From assembly GCA_026786185.1 (NCBI GenBank), contig JAJAYP010000241.1:1-37455 (forward strand): a stretch of DNA of 37,455 nucleotides, in the 5' to 3' direction. A model generated the notes under the pieces. The model saw only the letters and a list, made by a program, of their open reading frames with translations. It made no database searches and was not told the origin of the DNA. Within the stretch, counting starts at the first letter, position 1. Every line of letters starts with the position of its first letter. Below, one piece after another: positions 24,721-36,270 of the stretch. Source of the stretch: Gemmatimonadaceae bacterium. Lineage in GTDB: Bacteria; Gemmatimonadota; Gemmatimonadetes; Gemmatimonadales; Gemmatimonadaceae. Both the position numbers and the translations under genes were made by a program.

Positions 24721-25677
24721 ATGATCGAGCCCGACGCAGCGCACTGCCAACGAATCGTCCGCTCGCACGCCCGTACCTTCTGGCTCGCGAGTCATTTCCT
24801 GCCGCCCGAGAAGCGTCGGGCCGCGTTCGCGTTGTATGCGTTCTGCCGAGTGGCCGACGACATGGTGGACCTCGCGCCGGGCGAGCGAACGACCGAAGTG
24901 ACGGCCATGCTCGCGGCGTATCGCACCAGCCTGGGCGCCGCGCTGGCGGGCCAGCCTGACGGGGCGGTGTTCCGTGAGCTGTCGCGCGCGGTGCGCCGGT
25001 ACAACGTGCCGGCCGCCGTCATGCACGAGCTGCTCGACGGCGTGGCGTGCGACTGTGCGCCGGCGCGCTATGCCGACTGGCCGGCGCTCGCTGCATACTG
25101 TGAAGGCGTCGCGAGCAGCGTGGGTGAGATGTGCACGCATGTGTTCGGCGTCGACGGTGACGATGCCGTTCGCGTTCGCGCATTCCGGCATGCCCGAACG
25201 CTGGGGATGGCGATGCAGCTCACCAACATCCTGCGCGACGTGGGGGAAGATGCGCGGAACGGCCGCTGCTACCTGCCTGACGCGGATCTCGCGCAGTTCG
25301 GATATGTGCGGGCCGACGTGCTGCGAGGCGACATCGGCGGTGATGCCCGGTGGCGCGCGCTGATGACGTTCCAGATCGCGCGTGCACGCTCGCTGTACGA
25401 TGCGGCGATGCCGGGCATCGCGTTGCTTGCACCCGACGCACGCCCCTGCGCCACCGCGTGTGCCGTGGGATACGCCGGCATCCTGAGCGCCATCGAGGCG
25501 ATCGGCTACGACACCTTCCGAACCCGGGCGCGGCTCGGCACCATCGCGCGGGCGGGCGTGCTGTGGAGTGCGTGGCGCGCGCCCCGTGACTCGGGCCAGC
25601 CCACACCGGCCCAGGGTCACGGCGTCCCTCGCTCGACCGGCACACTCGCCGACGGAGAATTCGTCACATGGGCGTGA
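24721..25677 (+). CDS. crtB: Phytoene synthase
   Basis: 318 aa. Joins two geranylgeranyl diphosphates to make phytoene, the first carotenoid step. Squalene/phytoene synthase motifs: HARTFWLASHFLPPEKR, the first Asp-rich motif DDMVD in FCRVADDMVDLA near residue 45, YCEGVASSVGEMCTHVFG, and the second motif LTNILRDVGEDA near 165, then GRCYLPDADLAQFG. The C-terminal 20 or so residues are Pro/Gly-rich and probably disordered. It starts 122 bp after the tRNA and overlaps the next gene by 10 bp, so it leads the carotenoid operon crtB-cruF-crtI. Diapophytoene or squalene synthase activity is less likely given the neighbours. Confidence 0.94.
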   Translation: MIEPDAAHCQRIVRSHARTFWLASHFLPPEKRRAAFALYAFCRVADDMVDLAPGERTTEVTAMLAAYRTSLGAALAGQPDGAVFRELSRAVRRYNVPAAVMHELLDGVACDCAPARYADWPALAAYCEGVASSVGEMCTHVFGVDGDDAVRVRAFRHARTLGMAMQLTNILRDVGEDARNGRCYLPDADLAQFGYVRADVLRGDIGGDARWRALMTFQIARARSLYDAAMPGIALLAPDARPCATACAVGYAGILSAIEAIGYDTFRTRARLGTIARAGVLWSAWRAPRDSGQPTPAQGHGVPRSTGTLADGEFVTWA

Positions 25678-26621
25678 TGCCACTCGCATCGCCGACGCCG
25701 CACTCGTTCGAGAGCCGCTTTGCCGGGGTGGCGCTGATCGGTCACGCGCTGCTGCTCGTGTTCTCCGGCATCGCCTTCGCGACGTTCCTCGCGCCTCCCG
25801 CGCCCGCGTGGCTGCTCACGCCGGCGAACCAGCGCGTCGCTGCGACGATGTTCCAGTACGGCGGACAGACAACGGTGGTGCTTGGCGCGCTCGCCGGCAT
25901 CCTGCACGCGGCGTGGCGCATCGGCTGGCGGCGCGCCCTCGCGATTTTCGCCGCGGCATTCACCATCTCGCTCGGCGCCGAGCTCGCGGGCACGACGACG
26001 GGCTACCCATTCGGTCCGTACGCCTACACGACGCAGCTCGGCTACCTCATCGGAGGCCGGGTACCGTTCAACATTCCGACGTCGTGGTTCTTCATGCTGT
26101 ACGCGTCGCTCGCCATCTGCGGCCGTCTGCTTTCGGCGGGCGACGACGCGCGCACGAAATGGAAGTGGGCCGCGGTCGCGGCACTGGTGCTCACCGCCTG
26201 GGACGTCTCCATGGACCCGGCGATGGTGTCGACGACGCACTGGCTCTGGAACCTCCCGCCGGCGGCCGGCCAGTCGTTCGTGCGCCGAATCGCGCTGTCG
26301 GATCTGTTCTATGGAATGCCGCTCACGAACTGGCTGGGGTGGCTGCTGACCGGTTTCGTGGTGGCGCGGGTGCTCCTCGCCATCGTGCCACCGAGCCTGT
26401 GGGCGGCCCGGGTGTCGCCGACGAGCCTGCCGCTGGTGCTGTATGCGGTGAACGGGATCTTCCCGATCCTCATCTGCGTCGGACGCGGGATGTGGTGGGC
26501 CGTCGTCCTCGGCACCGCGGCGATGGCGCTGCCGCTGGCCCTGGCACTGTGGCCGCGCCGGACGGTGCGCGTCGGGGAGCGGCAGACCCACGTTCCTGCG
26601 TTCCGCATCGCGACCGACTGA
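25668..26621 (+). CDS. cruF: Carotenoid 1,2-hydratase-type membrane protein (CruF/DUF422 family)
   Basis: 317 aa polytopic membrane protein with about seven or eight hydrophobic helices (GVALIGHALLLVFSGIAF, TVVLGALAGILHAAW, RALAIFAAAFTISLGAEL, WFFMLYASLAICGRLL, WAAVAALVLTAWDVSMD, WLLTGFVVARVLLAIV, MWWAVVLGTAAMALPLALAL). Family marks are ELAGTTTGYPFGPYAYT, VPFNIPTSWF, TAWDVSMDPAM and the NWLGW segment. In Deinococcus and cyanobacteria CruF adds water across the psi end of gamma-carotene or lycopene-type molecules, giving a 1'-hydroxyl. Its place between crtB and crtI fits a hydroxylated acyclic carotenoid. Start ATG 25668 overlaps crtB; ATG 25677 is also possible. Confidence 0.86.
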   Translation: MGVMPLASPTPHSFESRFAGVALIGHALLLVFSGIAFATFLAPPAPAWLLTPANQRVAATMFQYGGQTTVVLGALAGILHAAWRIGWRRALAIFAAAFTISLGAELAGTTTGYPFGPYAYTTQLGYLIGGRVPFNIPTSWFFMLYASLAICGRLLSAGDDARTKWKWAAVAALVLTAWDVSMDPAMVSTTHWLWNLPPAAGQSFVRRIALSDLFYGMPLTNWLGWLLTGFVVARVLLAIVPPSLWAARVSPTSLPLVLYAVNGIFPILICVGRGMWWAVVLGTAAMALPLALALWPRRTVRVGERQTHVPAFRIATD

Positions 26622-26625
26622 CTTC

Positions 26626-28101
<1,476 letters not shown>

Positions 28102-28126
28102 TCGGTTCGCGGGGTTCGCGCCTCCC

Positions 28127-28155
28127 TTCAACGCACTCCTCCCGGGCGTTAACTT
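28127..28155 (+). promoter_or_regulatory. Candidate sigma-70-type promoter of tig
   Basis: TTCAAC (28127-28132), 17-bp spacer, TAACTT (28150-28155). Spacing is ideal and the -10 resembles the TAACCT of the clpX promoter. The predicted transcript would start about 74 bp before the tig ATG. Confidence 0.45.
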
Positions 28156-28235
28156 CCCTGGAGTCATTCGCGCGGCTCCCCGTCCCGCCCTGGCGAACGG
28201 GTCCGCGCACCCCGATCCCGGCTCATTCGGTCGAC

Positions 28236-29492
28236 ATGGACATCCTGATCACCACCAAGAAGAGCGAAGGCGTCGAGCGCTTGCTCGAAGTGTCGGTCCC
28301 CCTCGTGGCCGTGCGCGACGAGGAGGAGAAGACTGCGAAGAAATACGCCGCGTCCGTTCGTCTCCCCGGATTCCGGCCCGGCAAGGCACCCGCCGCGATG
28401 GTCCGCAAGCGCTTCAAGGATGCCATCCGCCAGCAGGTCATCGAGACGCTGGTCCAGGAAGCGTTCAAGGAAGTGATGTCGCGCGAGAAGCTCGACGTCG
28501 CCGCCCAGCCGCACGTGCACGACGTCAGGTTCGAGGACGACCAGCCGTTGACCTTCGAGCTGCACCTCGAAGTGCGGCCGAAGCTCGAGCTCTCCCGCAC
28601 CGAGGGGTTCAGCGTGGCACGCGCGTCGGGCCTGGTGACGGAGGAGCAGGTGAACGAGCAGCTGGAGACCCTGCGGGACCAGAAGGCCACCTGGACCCCG
28701 GCCGATGGCCAGCCGCGGGAAGGTGACATGGTGAAGGTGCTGCTCGCGACACCGAAGAACGATGGCGACGAGATGCCGGAGGGCAGTCCGTACGATCTCG
28801 TGCTCGGCGGCGGCCAGGCGATTGCCGGCATCGAGGAGCTCGTGATGGAGCTCGCCGGAGGCGAGACGAAGGAGCGTGTCGTGAAGTGGCCCGATGACTT
28901 TCCCGACGAAGCGCAACGCGGGCAGTCGAAGCGGGTTCGCGTGACGCTCCAGGACGTGAAGCGGAAGGCGGCGCCGGCCCTCGACGACGCATTCGCGCGC
29001 GAGGTCGGCGACTTCGATGGACTCGACGCACTGCGGACGGCGGTGCGTGCCGACCTGCAGCAGCACTCGACGCGCGACGCCGATGCGGCCGTGCGCTCGG
29101 CCCTGCTCGACCAGATCATCGCGGCGAACCCGTTCGACGTGCCACCGAGCTGGGTGAACCGGATGATCGATGACTACATGCAGGCCTACCAGATTCCCGA
29201 CGAGCAGCGCAAGCAGTTCGCGGGCGAGTTCGCCGCTGTTGCCGAGAAGCAGGTGCGGCGTGGCATGCTGATCGACGCGCTGGCCGAGCAGCACCAGTTG
29301 GCGGCGAGCGAGAAGGATGTCGACGAGCGCGTCGCGAAGGTGGCCGAGCAGCGGGGAACGGAGCCTGGACAGGTGTACGCGTCGCTGCAGAAGGCGGGGC
29401 GCTTGCCGGAAATTGAACGGAGCATCACCGAGGAGAAGGTCTTCGAGTGGTTGACCTCCCGGAACGACGTCACCAACGCAATCGACTCATGA
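28236..29492 (+). CDS. tig: Trigger factor
   Basis: 418 aa. Ribosome-bound chaperone and peptidyl-prolyl isomerase. The N-terminal ribosome-binding domain carries the signature [10 protein letters not shown] near residue 45. The FKBP-like domain about 150-235 has the ring [44 protein letters not shown]. The C-terminal helical chaperone arms are about 250-418 ([37 protein letters not shown]). ATG 28236 gives the expected [22 protein letters not shown]. Its stop overlaps the clpP start (ATGA). First gene of the conserved tig-clpP-clpX-lon-engB block. Confidence 0.97.
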   Translation: MDILITTKKSEGVERLLEVSVPLVAVRDEEEKTAKKYAASVRLPGFRPGKAPAAMVRKRFKDAIRQQVIETLVQEAFKEVMSREKLDVAAQPHVHDVRFEDDQPLTFELHLEVRPKLELSRTEGFSVARASGLVTEEQVNEQLETLRDQKATWTPADGQPREGDMVKVLLATPKNDGDEMPEGSPYDLVLGGGQAIAGIEELVMELAGGETKERVVKWPDDFPDEAQRGQSKRVRVTLQDVKRKAAPALDDAFAREVGDFDGLDALRTAVRADLQQHSTRDADAAVRSALLDQIIAANPFDVPPSWVNRMIDDYMQAYQIPDEQRKQFAGEFAAVAEKQVRRGMLIDALAEQHQLAASEKDVDERVAKVAEQRGTEPGQVYASLQKAGRLPEIERSITEEKVFEWLTSRNDVTNAIDS

Positions 29493-30148
29493 GCAACCCC
29501 ATGGCCACGATCTACCCGCCGTACGTCATCGAACGCTCCAGCCGGGGCGAGCGCACCTACGACATCTTCTCGCGGCTCCTGATGGACCGCATCGTCTTCC
29601 TCGGCACGCCGATCAACGACGATGTGGCCAACATCATCATCGCGCAGCTGCTGTTTCTCGAGGCCGACAATCCCGAGCGCGACATCTTCGTCTACGTCAA
29701 CTCGCCCGGCGGCAGCGTCTCGGCGGGGCTCGCGATCTACGACACGATGCAGTACCTCAAGGCGCCGGTGAACACGATCTGCATGGGCCTCGCGGCGAGC
29801 ATGGGGTCGTTCCTGCTCGCGGCCGGACGCAAGGGCAAGCGCAGCGCGCTGCCGCACTCGCGCATCATGATTCATCAGCCGTCGGGCGGCGCGCAGGGCA
29901 CCGCGGCCGACATCGAGATCCAGGCGAAGGAGATCCTCTTCCTGCGCCATCAGCTCAACACCATCTACGCCAAGCACACGGGCCGGCCGATCGAACAGAT
30001 CGAGCGCGACATGATTCGCGACTTCTTCATGTCGGCCGAAGAAGCGAAGGGTTACGGACTGATCGACAACGTGATTTCCAATCGCGGCGATATCGTGCCA
30101 GCCGACGTGATCGCCGCACAGGCCGCAACGAAGGTCCTGGCTCCGTAA
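29489..30148 (+). CDS. clpP: ATP-dependent Clp protease proteolytic subunit
   Basis: 219 aa serine protease that forms a double heptamer and degrades proteins fed by Clp[20 protein letters not shown] at the N-terminus, [11 protein letters not shown], catalytic Ser104 in GLAASMGSF, His129 in IMIHQPSGG, Asp178 in [12 protein letters not shown]. All three catalytic residues are present. ATG 29489 overlaps the tig stop; ATG 29501 (MATIYPPYV) is an alternative. Followed by a stem-loop and the clpX gene with its own predicted promoter. Confidence 0.97.
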   Translation: MSNPMATIYPPYVIERSSRGERTYDIFSRLLMDRIVFLGTPINDDVANIIIAQLLFLEADNPERDIFVYVNSPGGSVSAGLAIYDTMQYLKAPVNTICMGLAASMGSFLLAAGRKGKRSALPHSRIMIHQPSGGAQGTAADIEIQAKEILFLRHQLNTIYAKHTGRPIEQIERDMIRDFFMSAEEAKGYGLIDNVISNRGDIVPADVIAAQAATKVLAP

Positions 30149-30184
30149 ATCGGGGCTCGTGTAATAACGTTCACGAGTCCCGAT
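30149..30184 (+). terminator. Stem-loop after clpP
   Basis: ATCGGGGCTCGTG (30149-30161) pairs with CACGAGTCCCGAT (30172-30184), 13 bp with one G-T pair, loop of 10. Starts right after the clpP stop. No T run follows, so it may attenuate or stabilise rather than stop fully. Confidence 0.55.
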
Positions 30185-30193
30185 CGTCCTTGC

Positions 30194-30222
30194 TTGACCG
30201 GTTCCGACACGACAGTTAACCT
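30194..30222 (+). promoter_or_regulatory. Candidate sigma-70-type promoter of clpX
   Basis: TTGACC (30194-30199), a 17-bp spacer, then TAACCT (30217-30222), 60 bp before the clpX ATG. The -35 matches TTGACA at five of six positions. It would allow clpX to be transcribed apart from tig-clpP. Confidence 0.6.
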
Positions 30223-30281
30223 CGGTCACATCGTCTCGTCCCGGCCGCGTCCGGGCGTGCGCCTCCTGCAGAGTCACCGCC

Positions 30282-31532
30282 ATGTCGCACGACAAACATC
30301 TCCGCTGCTCGTTCTGCGGCAAATCCAAGGACTCGGTCCGGAAGTTCATCTCCGGGCCCTCGGTCTACATCTGCAACGAGTGCATCGCGCTCTGCAACGA
30401 GATCCTGGCCGAGGACGAGGAGCGTGAGGTCGCCGAGGCGATCACGTCGGTCCCGACGCCGCAGGAGATCAAGGACACGCTGGACGCGTACGTGATCGGC
30501 CAGGAGCGCGCGAAGAAGGCGCTCGCCGTCGCCGTCTACAATCATTACAAGCGCATCAATTCGGCGTCGACCCGTGAAGACGACGTCGAGCTCGACAAGT
30601 CCAACATCCTGCTCATCGGCCCGACGGGTGTGGGCAAGACCCTGCTCGCGCAGACGCTGGCGCGCATCCTCGACGTGCCGTTCACGATCGCCGACGCCAC
30701 GACGTTGACCGAAGCCGGGTACGTCGGCGAGGACGTGGAGAACATTCTCGTCCGGCTGCTGCAGGCTGGCGACTTCAACGTCGCCGAATGCGAGCGCGGC
30801 ATCGTCTACATCGACGAAATCGACAAGATCGCACGCAAGTCCGAGAATCCGAGCATCACGCGCGACGTGAGCGGCGAGGGCGTGCAGCAGGCCCTGCTGA
30901 AGATTCTCGAGGGGACGGTCGCCAGCGTGCCGCCGCAGGGTGGTCGCAAGCATCCGCAGCAGGAGTACATCCAGATCAACACGAAGGACATCCTGTTCAT
31001 CTGCGGCGGCGCGTTCGACGGGCTGGAGAAGATCATCGAGGCTCGTACCGGAAGACGGCAGATCGGATTCTCCAAGGTGGAGACGGATCCCGTGAAGGTC
31101 GCGACGCTGTCGAAGAATGCGTTTTCGGAGGTGGAGCCGGACGACCTGCTGCGGTTCGGACTGATTCCGGAGCTGGTGGGCCGCCTGCCGGTGACCGTGC
31201 CGCTGGAGGGTCTCGATGAGGACTCGCTCGTTCGCATTCTCCAGGAACCGAAGAACGCGCTGACGAAGCAGTACAGCAAGCTGTTCGACCTCGAGGAGGT
31301 GAAGCTCACCTTCGAGACGACGGCGCTGCGGGCGATCGCGCAGAAGGCGCTGAAGCGCGGCACCGGCGCGCGCGGGCTCCGGGCGATTCTCGAGGAGCTG
31401 CTGACCGACGTGATGTTCGACCTGCCGACGCGCGAGGACGTGGTGGAGGTGAAGATCACGGAGACGTCCGTGCTGAACGGCACGGCGCCCCTGCTGGAGC
31501 TGGCGCCGACGAAGCGGAAGAAGGAAGCGTAG
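30282..31532 (+). CDS. clpX: ClpX ATPase, unfoldase subunit of ClpXP
   Basis: 416 aa. N-terminal zinc-binding domain with four Cys (RCSFCGKS and [13 protein letters not shown]). AAA+ domain: Walker [13 protein letters not shown], pore loop GYVGEDVE, Walker [13 protein letters not shown], sensor region [14 protein letters not shown], and the RTGRRQIGF segment holding the IGF loop that docks on ClpP. C-terminal small domain ends in KRKKEA. Full length and motif-complete. 133 bp behind clpP, with a hairpin and a promoter in between; 31 bp before lon. Confidence 0.98.
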   Translation: MSHDKHLRCSFCGKSKDSVRKFISGPSVYICNECIALCNEILAEDEEREVAEAITSVPTPQEIKDTLDAYVIGQERAKKALAVAVYNHYKRINSASTREDDVELDKSNILLIGPTGVGKTLLAQTLARILDVPFTIADATTLTEAGYVGEDVENILVRLLQAGDFNVAECERGIVYIDEIDKIARKSENPSITRDVSGEGVQQALLKILEGTVASVPPQGGRKHPQQEYIQINTKDILFICGGAFDGLEKIIEARTGRRQIGFSKVETDPVKVATLSKNAFSEVEPDDLLRFGLIPELVGRLPVTVPLEGLDEDSLVRILQEPKNALTKQYSKLFDLEEVKLTFETTALRAIAQKALKRGTGARGLRAILEELLTDVMFDLPTREDVVEVKITETSVLNGTAPLLELAPTKRKKEA

Positions 31533-31551
31533 CCGCGCGCGCCTGCGGCGC

Positions 31552-31557
31552 TATCTT
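31552..31557 (+). promoter_or_regulatory. Possible -10 element directly before lon
   Basis: TATCTT at 31552-31557 ends 6 bases before the lon ATG (31564), so transcription from it would begin at or next to the start codon, giving a leaderless or near-leaderless mRNA. No ribosome-binding site is visible there. No clear -35 was found. Confidence 0.3.
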
Positions 31558-31563
31558 TTCTGC

Positions 31564-33972
31564 ATGCCTTCCTTCCCGCTCGACGGCGAAGTCCTCGTCA
31601 CGCGCGACCGGTTGCCCGTGCTGCCGCTGCGTGACGTCGTGCTGTTTCCGCATGTCGTGATGCCACTGCTGGTCGGGCGCGCCGCCTCGCTCGCGGCGAT
31701 CGAGGCAGCGAACGACGAGGATCGCGTCGTGCTCCTCGTTGCGCAACGGGACCCGGAGACGCAGGAGCCGGCGGCCTCGAATCTCTATCGCGTCGGCGTC
31801 CTCGCCCGGGTACGGCAGCTCACCCGATTGGGCACCGGCACCGTGAAGGTCCTCGTCGAGGGCCTCGCCCGCGCACGCGTGACACGATACATCCCCACGG
31901 GCGCATTTCTGCGCGCGCAGGTGGAGCCGATGCCGCCGCTGGCCGCCGACGATGTCGACGGGGAAGCTCACCTGCGCCGCGCGCTGTCGCTGTTCGAGGA
32001 GTACGTCTCCCTGCATCGGCGGCTCCCCACCGAGCTCGTGACGATCATCCAGGGCGCCGACACGCCGGCACGGCAGGCGTTCGGAATGGCCGCGCACGTC
32101 GGCACGCGCCTGGAGCGTCGACAGGCGCTGCTCGAGATCCCGCAGCTCCCCGCACTGGCGCAATCCATCGGCGACATGCTGAGTGGCGAGATCGACCTGC
32201 TCAAGCTGGAGCGGAAGATCGACGATGACGTGCGGGGCTCGCTCTTCCAGAACCAGCGCGAGTTCTACCTGCAGGAGCAGCTCAAGGCCATTCATCGCGA
32301 GTTGGGTGGGGAGGACGGCGATGACACGGACGATCTCGCGGCGGCGCTCGTCGCCAAGGGCTTGCCCGAGCCCGTGCTCGCGCGCGCGCAGCGCGAGTTG
32401 CGCCGACTGCGCCGGTTGTCGGCGATGTCCCCGGAATCGGGCGTCACGCGCACGTACCTGGACTGGATCGCCGCGCTGCCCTGGACGGAGCGAACCGACG
32501 ACGTGCTCGACGTCGCGCACGCGCGGCGCGTGCTGGACGAGGACCACTACGGACTCGATGACGTGAAGGAGCGCGTGCTGGACTACATCGGCGTGCTCTC
32601 GCTCGTCGAACGCCTGGACGGCCCGATTCTCTGCCTCGTCGGGCCGCCCGGCGTCGGCAAGACGTCGCTCGGCCGCTCCATCGCGCGCGCGATGGGTCGC
32701 AAGTTCGTGCGCATGTCGCTGGGTGGTGTGCGCGACGAGGCGGAGATTCGCGGACACCGGCGTACGTACATCGGGGCGATGCCCGGGCGCGTCATCCAGG
32801 CCATGCGGCGCGCGGAGGTGGTGAATCCCGTCATCCTGCTGGACGAGATCGACAAGCTCGGAAACGACTACCGTGGTGATCCGTCGGCCGCTCTGCTCGA
32901 GGTGCTCGACCCTGAACAGAATTGCGCCTTCAACGATCACTATCTGGAGGCGGACTACGACCTCTCGCAGGTCCTGTTCATCACGACGGCCAACTCGCTG
33001 GCGACGATCCCGGAGCCTCTGCGCGATCGCATGGAGATCATTCGCCTCGCGGGCTATCTCGATCAGGAGAAGTACGCGATCGCCAGGCAGTTTCTCCTGC
33101 CGCGCCAGTTGCGGCAGCATGGCATCGATCCGGCGTCGGTCACACTCGCATCCGACGTCATCCCGGCCATCGTGCATGGCTTCACCCGCGAGGCAGGCGT
33201 GCGCGAGCTGGAGCGGCGGCTCGCGCGACTCGCCCGCAAGCTGGCCCGCGCGCGGGCCGAGCATCGCGCACTGCATCCGGACGCCGACACGTCCGTCGCG
33301 GTGGAGCGCGTGTCAGCCGACATGCTGCAGGCGATGCTCGGCGTCGCGCCATTCGACCCGGCGGCGAACGCGATCGAGGACAAGGTGGGAGTGGCCACCG
33401 GTCTCGCGTACACGAGCGTGGGCGGCGACGTCCTGGAAATCGAGGTCAGCGTGGTCCCCGGCCGCGGGCGGCTCCAGCTCACGGGCACCCTCGGCGACGT
33501 GATGAAGGAGTCCGCATCGGCGGCGCTCAGCTACGCACGCGCGCGCGCGTCGACCCTTGGGCTCGAGCGCGAGTTTCTGCGCACGCGGGACCTTCACGTG
33601 CACATCCCGGCCGGCGCCACACCCAAGGATGGCCCGAGCGCCGGCATCGCGATCGCGAGCGCCATCGTCAGCGCACTCACCGGAATTCCGCTGCGCGGTG
33701 GCGTCGCGATGACCGGAGAGATCACGCTGCGCGGCCGAGTCCTGGGCATCGGCGGGCTGAAGGAGAAGACCGTGGCCGCGCTGCGCAATCGCATCACGCA
33801 CGTGATCCTGCCGCAGGAGAACGCCCGCGACCTCGACGAATTGCCGGCGGAAGTGAAGGCCGGCATTGTGTTCCATCCGGTGCGATCGATGGACGAAGTG
33901 CTCGCCGTGGCGCTCGCACACAGCGTGATCGGGCTCGCGCCCGACGAGGCGGTGGCGATGGTAGCCCATTGA
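31564..33972 (+). CDS. lon: Lon ATP-dependent serine protease
   Basis: 802 aa LonA. N-terminal substrate-recognition domain ([23 protein letters not shown]), coiled-coil middle ([15 protein letters not shown]), AAA+ module with Walker [13 protein letters not shown] and Walker [12 protein letters not shown], plus [23 protein letters not shown]. The protease domain ends with Ser692 in PKDGPSAG and Lys735 in [11 protein letters not shown], spaced 43 as in E. coli (Ser679/Lys722). Degrades misfolded and regulatory proteins. Its stop codon overlaps the proposed TTG start of engB. Confidence 0.98.
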   Translation: MPSFPLDGEVLVTRDRLPVLPLRDVVLFPHVVMPLLVGRAASLAAIEAANDEDRVVLLVAQRDPETQEPAASNLYRVGVLARVRQLTRLGTGTVKVLVEGLARARVTRYIPTGAFLRAQVEPMPPLAADDVDGEAHLRRALSLFEEYVSLHRRLPTELVTIIQGADTPARQAFGMAAHVGTRLERRQALLEIPQLPALAQSIGDMLSGEIDLLKLERKIDDDVRGSLFQNQREFYLQEQLKAIHRELGGEDGDDTDDLAAALVAKGLPEPVLARAQRELRRLRRLSAMSPESGVTRTYLDWIAALPWTERTDDVLDVAHARRVLDEDHYGLDDVKERVLDYIGVLSLVERLDGPILCLVGPPGVGKTSLGRSIARAMGRKFVRMSLGGVRDEAEIRGHRRTYIGAMPGRVIQAMRRAEVVNPVILLDEIDKLGNDYRGDPSAALLEVLDPEQNCAFNDHYLEADYDLSQVLFITTANSLATIPEPLRDRMEIIRLAGYLDQEKYAIARQFLLPRQLRQHGIDPASVTLASDVIPAIVHGFTREAGVRELERRLARLARKLARARAEHRALHPDADTSVAVERVSADMLQAMLGVAPFDPAANAIEDKVGVATGLAYTSVGGDVLEIEVSVVPGRGRLQLTGTLGDVMKESASAALSYARARASTLGLEREFLRTRDLHVHIPAGATPKDGPSAGIAIASAIVSALTGIPLRGGVAMTGEITLRGRVLGIGGLKEKTVAALRNRITHVILPQENARDLDELPAEVKAGIVFHPVRSMDEVLAVALAHSVIGLAPDEAVAMVAH

Positions 33973-34763
33973 GCTCCCCCGACCCTTCGCGAACAGCGGG
34001 ATTGCCCACGCGGTCTGCCGACGAGGGCGTCGTCCCCGCCGTTGGGAAGGACGTGACCGCCGGACGCCGCGACCCGCTGGTCATCAAGACACTGGACTTC
34101 ATCGGGCCAATGGCGACGGCCGACGGATGGCGTCCCACCAACGATCTCCCCGAAGTGGCGTTCGCCGGCCGCTCGAACGTCGGCAAGTCGTCGCTGTTGA
34201 ACCGGCTCGTGCGTCGCAAGGCATTCGCCCGCGTGAGTAACACCCCGGGTCGCACGCGCGAGATCAACTTCTTCAAGGTCAACGGCCGCTTCGTCCTCGC
34301 CGATCTGCCCGGCTACGGCTACGCCAAGATCTCCAAGACGCGAAAGGCGGAATGGCTTCCGCTCATCGAAGGCTATCTGCGTGCATCCACGGCGCTGCGC
34401 GGCGTCGTCCAGCTGCTCGACTCACGTCATCATCCGTCGGAAGAGGATCTGCAGATGCTGGACTTCCTCGCCGACGTCGGGGTCCCCACCGTCATCGTGC
34501 TCACGAAGATCGACAAGCTGCGGAAGCGCGAGGTCCCCGAGCGCGTCCACGCGATCGCCGTCGCGCTGCGGATGGAAGACGACCAGGTCATCCCGTTCAG
34601 CGCCGAGACCAACGAGGGGCGAGACGACCTGGCGGAGGCGCTGATGTCGCTGATCGATCAGCCATCGTGGCGCGCCGCGGCGGAGGAGCCAGCGGAGTCG
34701 GGCGCCGACGCGGCAGCTGGTCTGGTGGACGGCGAGCCCTCCCGGCCGACGCCAGCTCCGTAG
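33969..34763 (+). CDS. engB: Ribosome-biogenesis GTPase EngB (YihA/YsxC)
   Basis: 264 aa with the proposed TTG start overlapping the lon stop (TTGA); a GTG at 34053 (about 236 aa, start just before DPLVIKTLDF) is an equally good choice, since EngB core proteins are near 200 aa. G1 GRSNVGKSS, G2 Thr in TPGRTREINFF, G3 DLPGYGYAKIS, G4 TKIDKLR, G5 SAETNEG. Required for large ribosomal subunit assembly. A C-terminal tail of about 30 residues is Ala/Glu/Pro-rich and looks disordered. Its position after lon is a conserved arrangement. Confidence 0.93.
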   Translation: MSSPDPSRTAGLPTRSADEGVVPAVGKDVTAGRRDPLVIKTLDFIGPMATADGWRPTNDLPEVAFAGRSNVGKSSLLNRLVRRKAFARVSNTPGRTREINFFKVNGRFVLADLPGYGYAKISKTRKAEWLPLIEGYLRASTALRGVVQLLDSRHHPSEEDLQMLDFLADVGVPTVIVLTKIDKLRKREVPERVHAIAVALRMEDDQVIPFSAETNEGRDDLAEALMSLIDQPSWRAAAEEPAESGADAAAGLVDGEPSRPTPAP

Positions 34764-34851
34764 TGACAGGCGTGGTCACGGGCGCATCCATCACGTGCCC
34801 GAGTCACAGCCAAGGGGTGCGCACGAGGACTGACTCGCCCAGATTACGAGG

Positions 34852-35706
34852 ATGCCTTTCCTTCCCCTGCGGACCCTGCCACCCACGGCCGGCGCGAAAC
34901 TCGAGCAGGCGTGGCTCGAGCGCATCGCCGATCGACTCGCCAATCCCGCCGCCGACCTTGCGGCCGACCGGGCTCGACTCTGCCGTGAGACGCTCGCCGA
35001 GCTGACCTTTCCGCAGTACGCCGCGAACTACGACACTGCGGTCGCGGATCCGTCGCTCCCAATTGGCACGCGCCTGCTGCTCTCCGCCCTGGATCCGCGC
35101 AACGTGACGCTCGAACCGGAGTTCTACTCCGATTGTGACGACGCGCGGTTTCAGCCGGTGAAGCCGTTGCTCTGGCTCTGGTATTCCTTCGACCGCACCA
35201 TGCTCGCGGGGCAGAACGTGGATCTCGCCGTGAAGCTGCGGCGGCTGCTCGCGCGGCGGATCTTCGCCTCGTGCGGCGAGAACTTCAAGGCATTCCAGAA
35301 CGTCGAGTTCTCGTTCGGCTACAACATGGACGTGGGCGACAACGTCGTCATTCATCGCAACGTGCTGCTCGACGATCGGGGCGGCATCCGGATGGGCAAC
35401 GGGGTCTCGGTGAGCGATTATGCCAACATCTACAGCCACACCCACAGCATCGTCGACCAGCGCGACGTGACCAATGCACTCACGGTGCTGGAGGACGGCG
35501 TGCGCATCACGTACCACGCCACCGTGCTCGCGGGCGTGCACGTCGGCGAGCAGGGGATGGTGGGGGCGAGCGCGGTGGCGACGAAGGACGTGCGGCCCTA
35601 CCACGTCTACGTCGGCATCCCGGCGAAGAGCGTGCGCGTGAAGCCCAATGCCCCCGAGCCGGCAACGGTGCTGCGTACGTCCGAGCACCGCGTGCCCAGG
35701 CCATAG
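34852..35706 (+). CDS. Hexapeptide-repeat (left-handed beta-helix) acyltransferase
   Basis: 284 aa. The C-terminal half is a hexapeptide beta-helix: VEFSFGYNMDVGDNVVIHRNVLLDD, GIRMGNGVSVSDYANIYSHTH, VTNALTVLEDGVRI, ATVLAGVHVGEQGMVGASAVATKDV, then the family end VYVGIPAKSVRVKPN. The helix contains the NIYSHTH segment, with the catalytic-type His of maltose/galactoside O-acetyltransferases. The first half (about 1-135) is helical and not recognised. Acceptor unknown: sugar, antibiotic or lipid-linked glycan are possible. Ribosome-binding site GAGG directly precedes ATG 34852. Convergent with the Nudix gene, 4 bp apart. Confidence 0.85.
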   Translation: MPFLPLRTLPPTAGAKLEQAWLERIADRLANPAADLAADRARLCRETLAELTFPQYAANYDTAVADPSLPIGTRLLLSALDPRNVTLEPEFYSDCDDARFQPVKPLLWLWYSFDRTMLAGQNVDLAVKLRRLLARRIFASCGENFKAFQNVEFSFGYNMDVGDNVVIHRNVLLDDRGGIRMGNGVSVSDYANIYSHTHSIVDQRDVTNALTVLEDGVRITYHATVLAGVHVGEQGMVGASAVATKDVRPYHVYVGIPAKSVRVKPNAPEPATVLRTSEHRVPRP

Positions 35707-35710
35707 CGGA

Positions 35711-36175
35711 TCAGAACACCCGCAGCACGTCTTCCACGGGACCGGCGTCTCCGCGTTGCAGCAGCAGCAGCACATCGCGCAACGCGGCGCGTTCGCGAGG
35801 CCAGACGAACCGCTCCAGCGCGCGTTCCGGCACCAGCCACTCGGACCGCGCGTGCTCGGCCCCGAGCGTGAGCTCGGCAGCCGGATCGACGAAGGCGGCG
35901 AACGTGACGGCCAGCTCCACCGTGTGCGTGTGATGCAGATAGAATGGCTGCACGCACACGTTGTAGAGCCTCGCGATGTCGAGTCCGGTCTCTTCACGCA
36001 CTTCGCGGACGGCGGCGTGCTCGGGCTGTTCACCCGGCTCGATGCGGCCGTGCACGGTTTCCCACGCCATGGGGCAGCGCGTGTCCTTCGCGCGTTGCAG
36101 CGTGAGGATCCGCCACCCGTCGGTGCGCGGACTGATGAGGATGACGTCGACCGTGCCGACGTTGATCGTGGCCAT
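35711..36175 (-). CDS. Nudix hydrolase
   Basis: 154 aa. Start ATG 36175 gives MATINVGTVDVILISPR; the frame continues upstream but that part looks non-coding. The Nudix box is complete: GRIEPGEQPEHAAVREVREETG (split here, G-x5-E-x7-REVREETGL, about residues 44-66). Hydrolyses a nucleoside diphosphate linked to another group. The TLQRAKDTRCPMAWETVHG lead-in is like NudB/MutT-type enzymes. Substrate cannot be fixed. 95 bp separate it from the upstream ATPase gene on the same strand; nothing clear lies in between. Confidence 0.88.
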   Translation of the reverse strand: MATINVGTVDVILISPRTDGWRILTLQRAKDTRCPMAWETVHGRIEPGEQPEHAAVREVREETGLDIARLYNVCVQPFYLHHTHTVELAVTFAAFVDPAAELTLGAEHARSEWLVPERALERFVWPRERAALRDVLLLLQRGDAGPVEDVLRVF

Positions 36176-36270
36176 GACGGCGAGTGGTTGATTGCGGTGA
36201 GGGGCGCGTGGTGCGACCGCGCACCGGAATTCTGGTGGTTCCACGACGCGCGCGACAGTGGCGAGCGCCA

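Noticed and set aside
24633-24959. 108-aa plus-strand ORF overlapping the crtB start
   Set aside because: It is a different frame over the crtB N-terminus; the Arg-rich product has no motif, while crtB is certain.
31456-33276. 606-aa minus-strand ORF antisense to lon
   Set aside because: Composition follows the complementary frame of a GC-rich gene; lon is intact on the plus strand.
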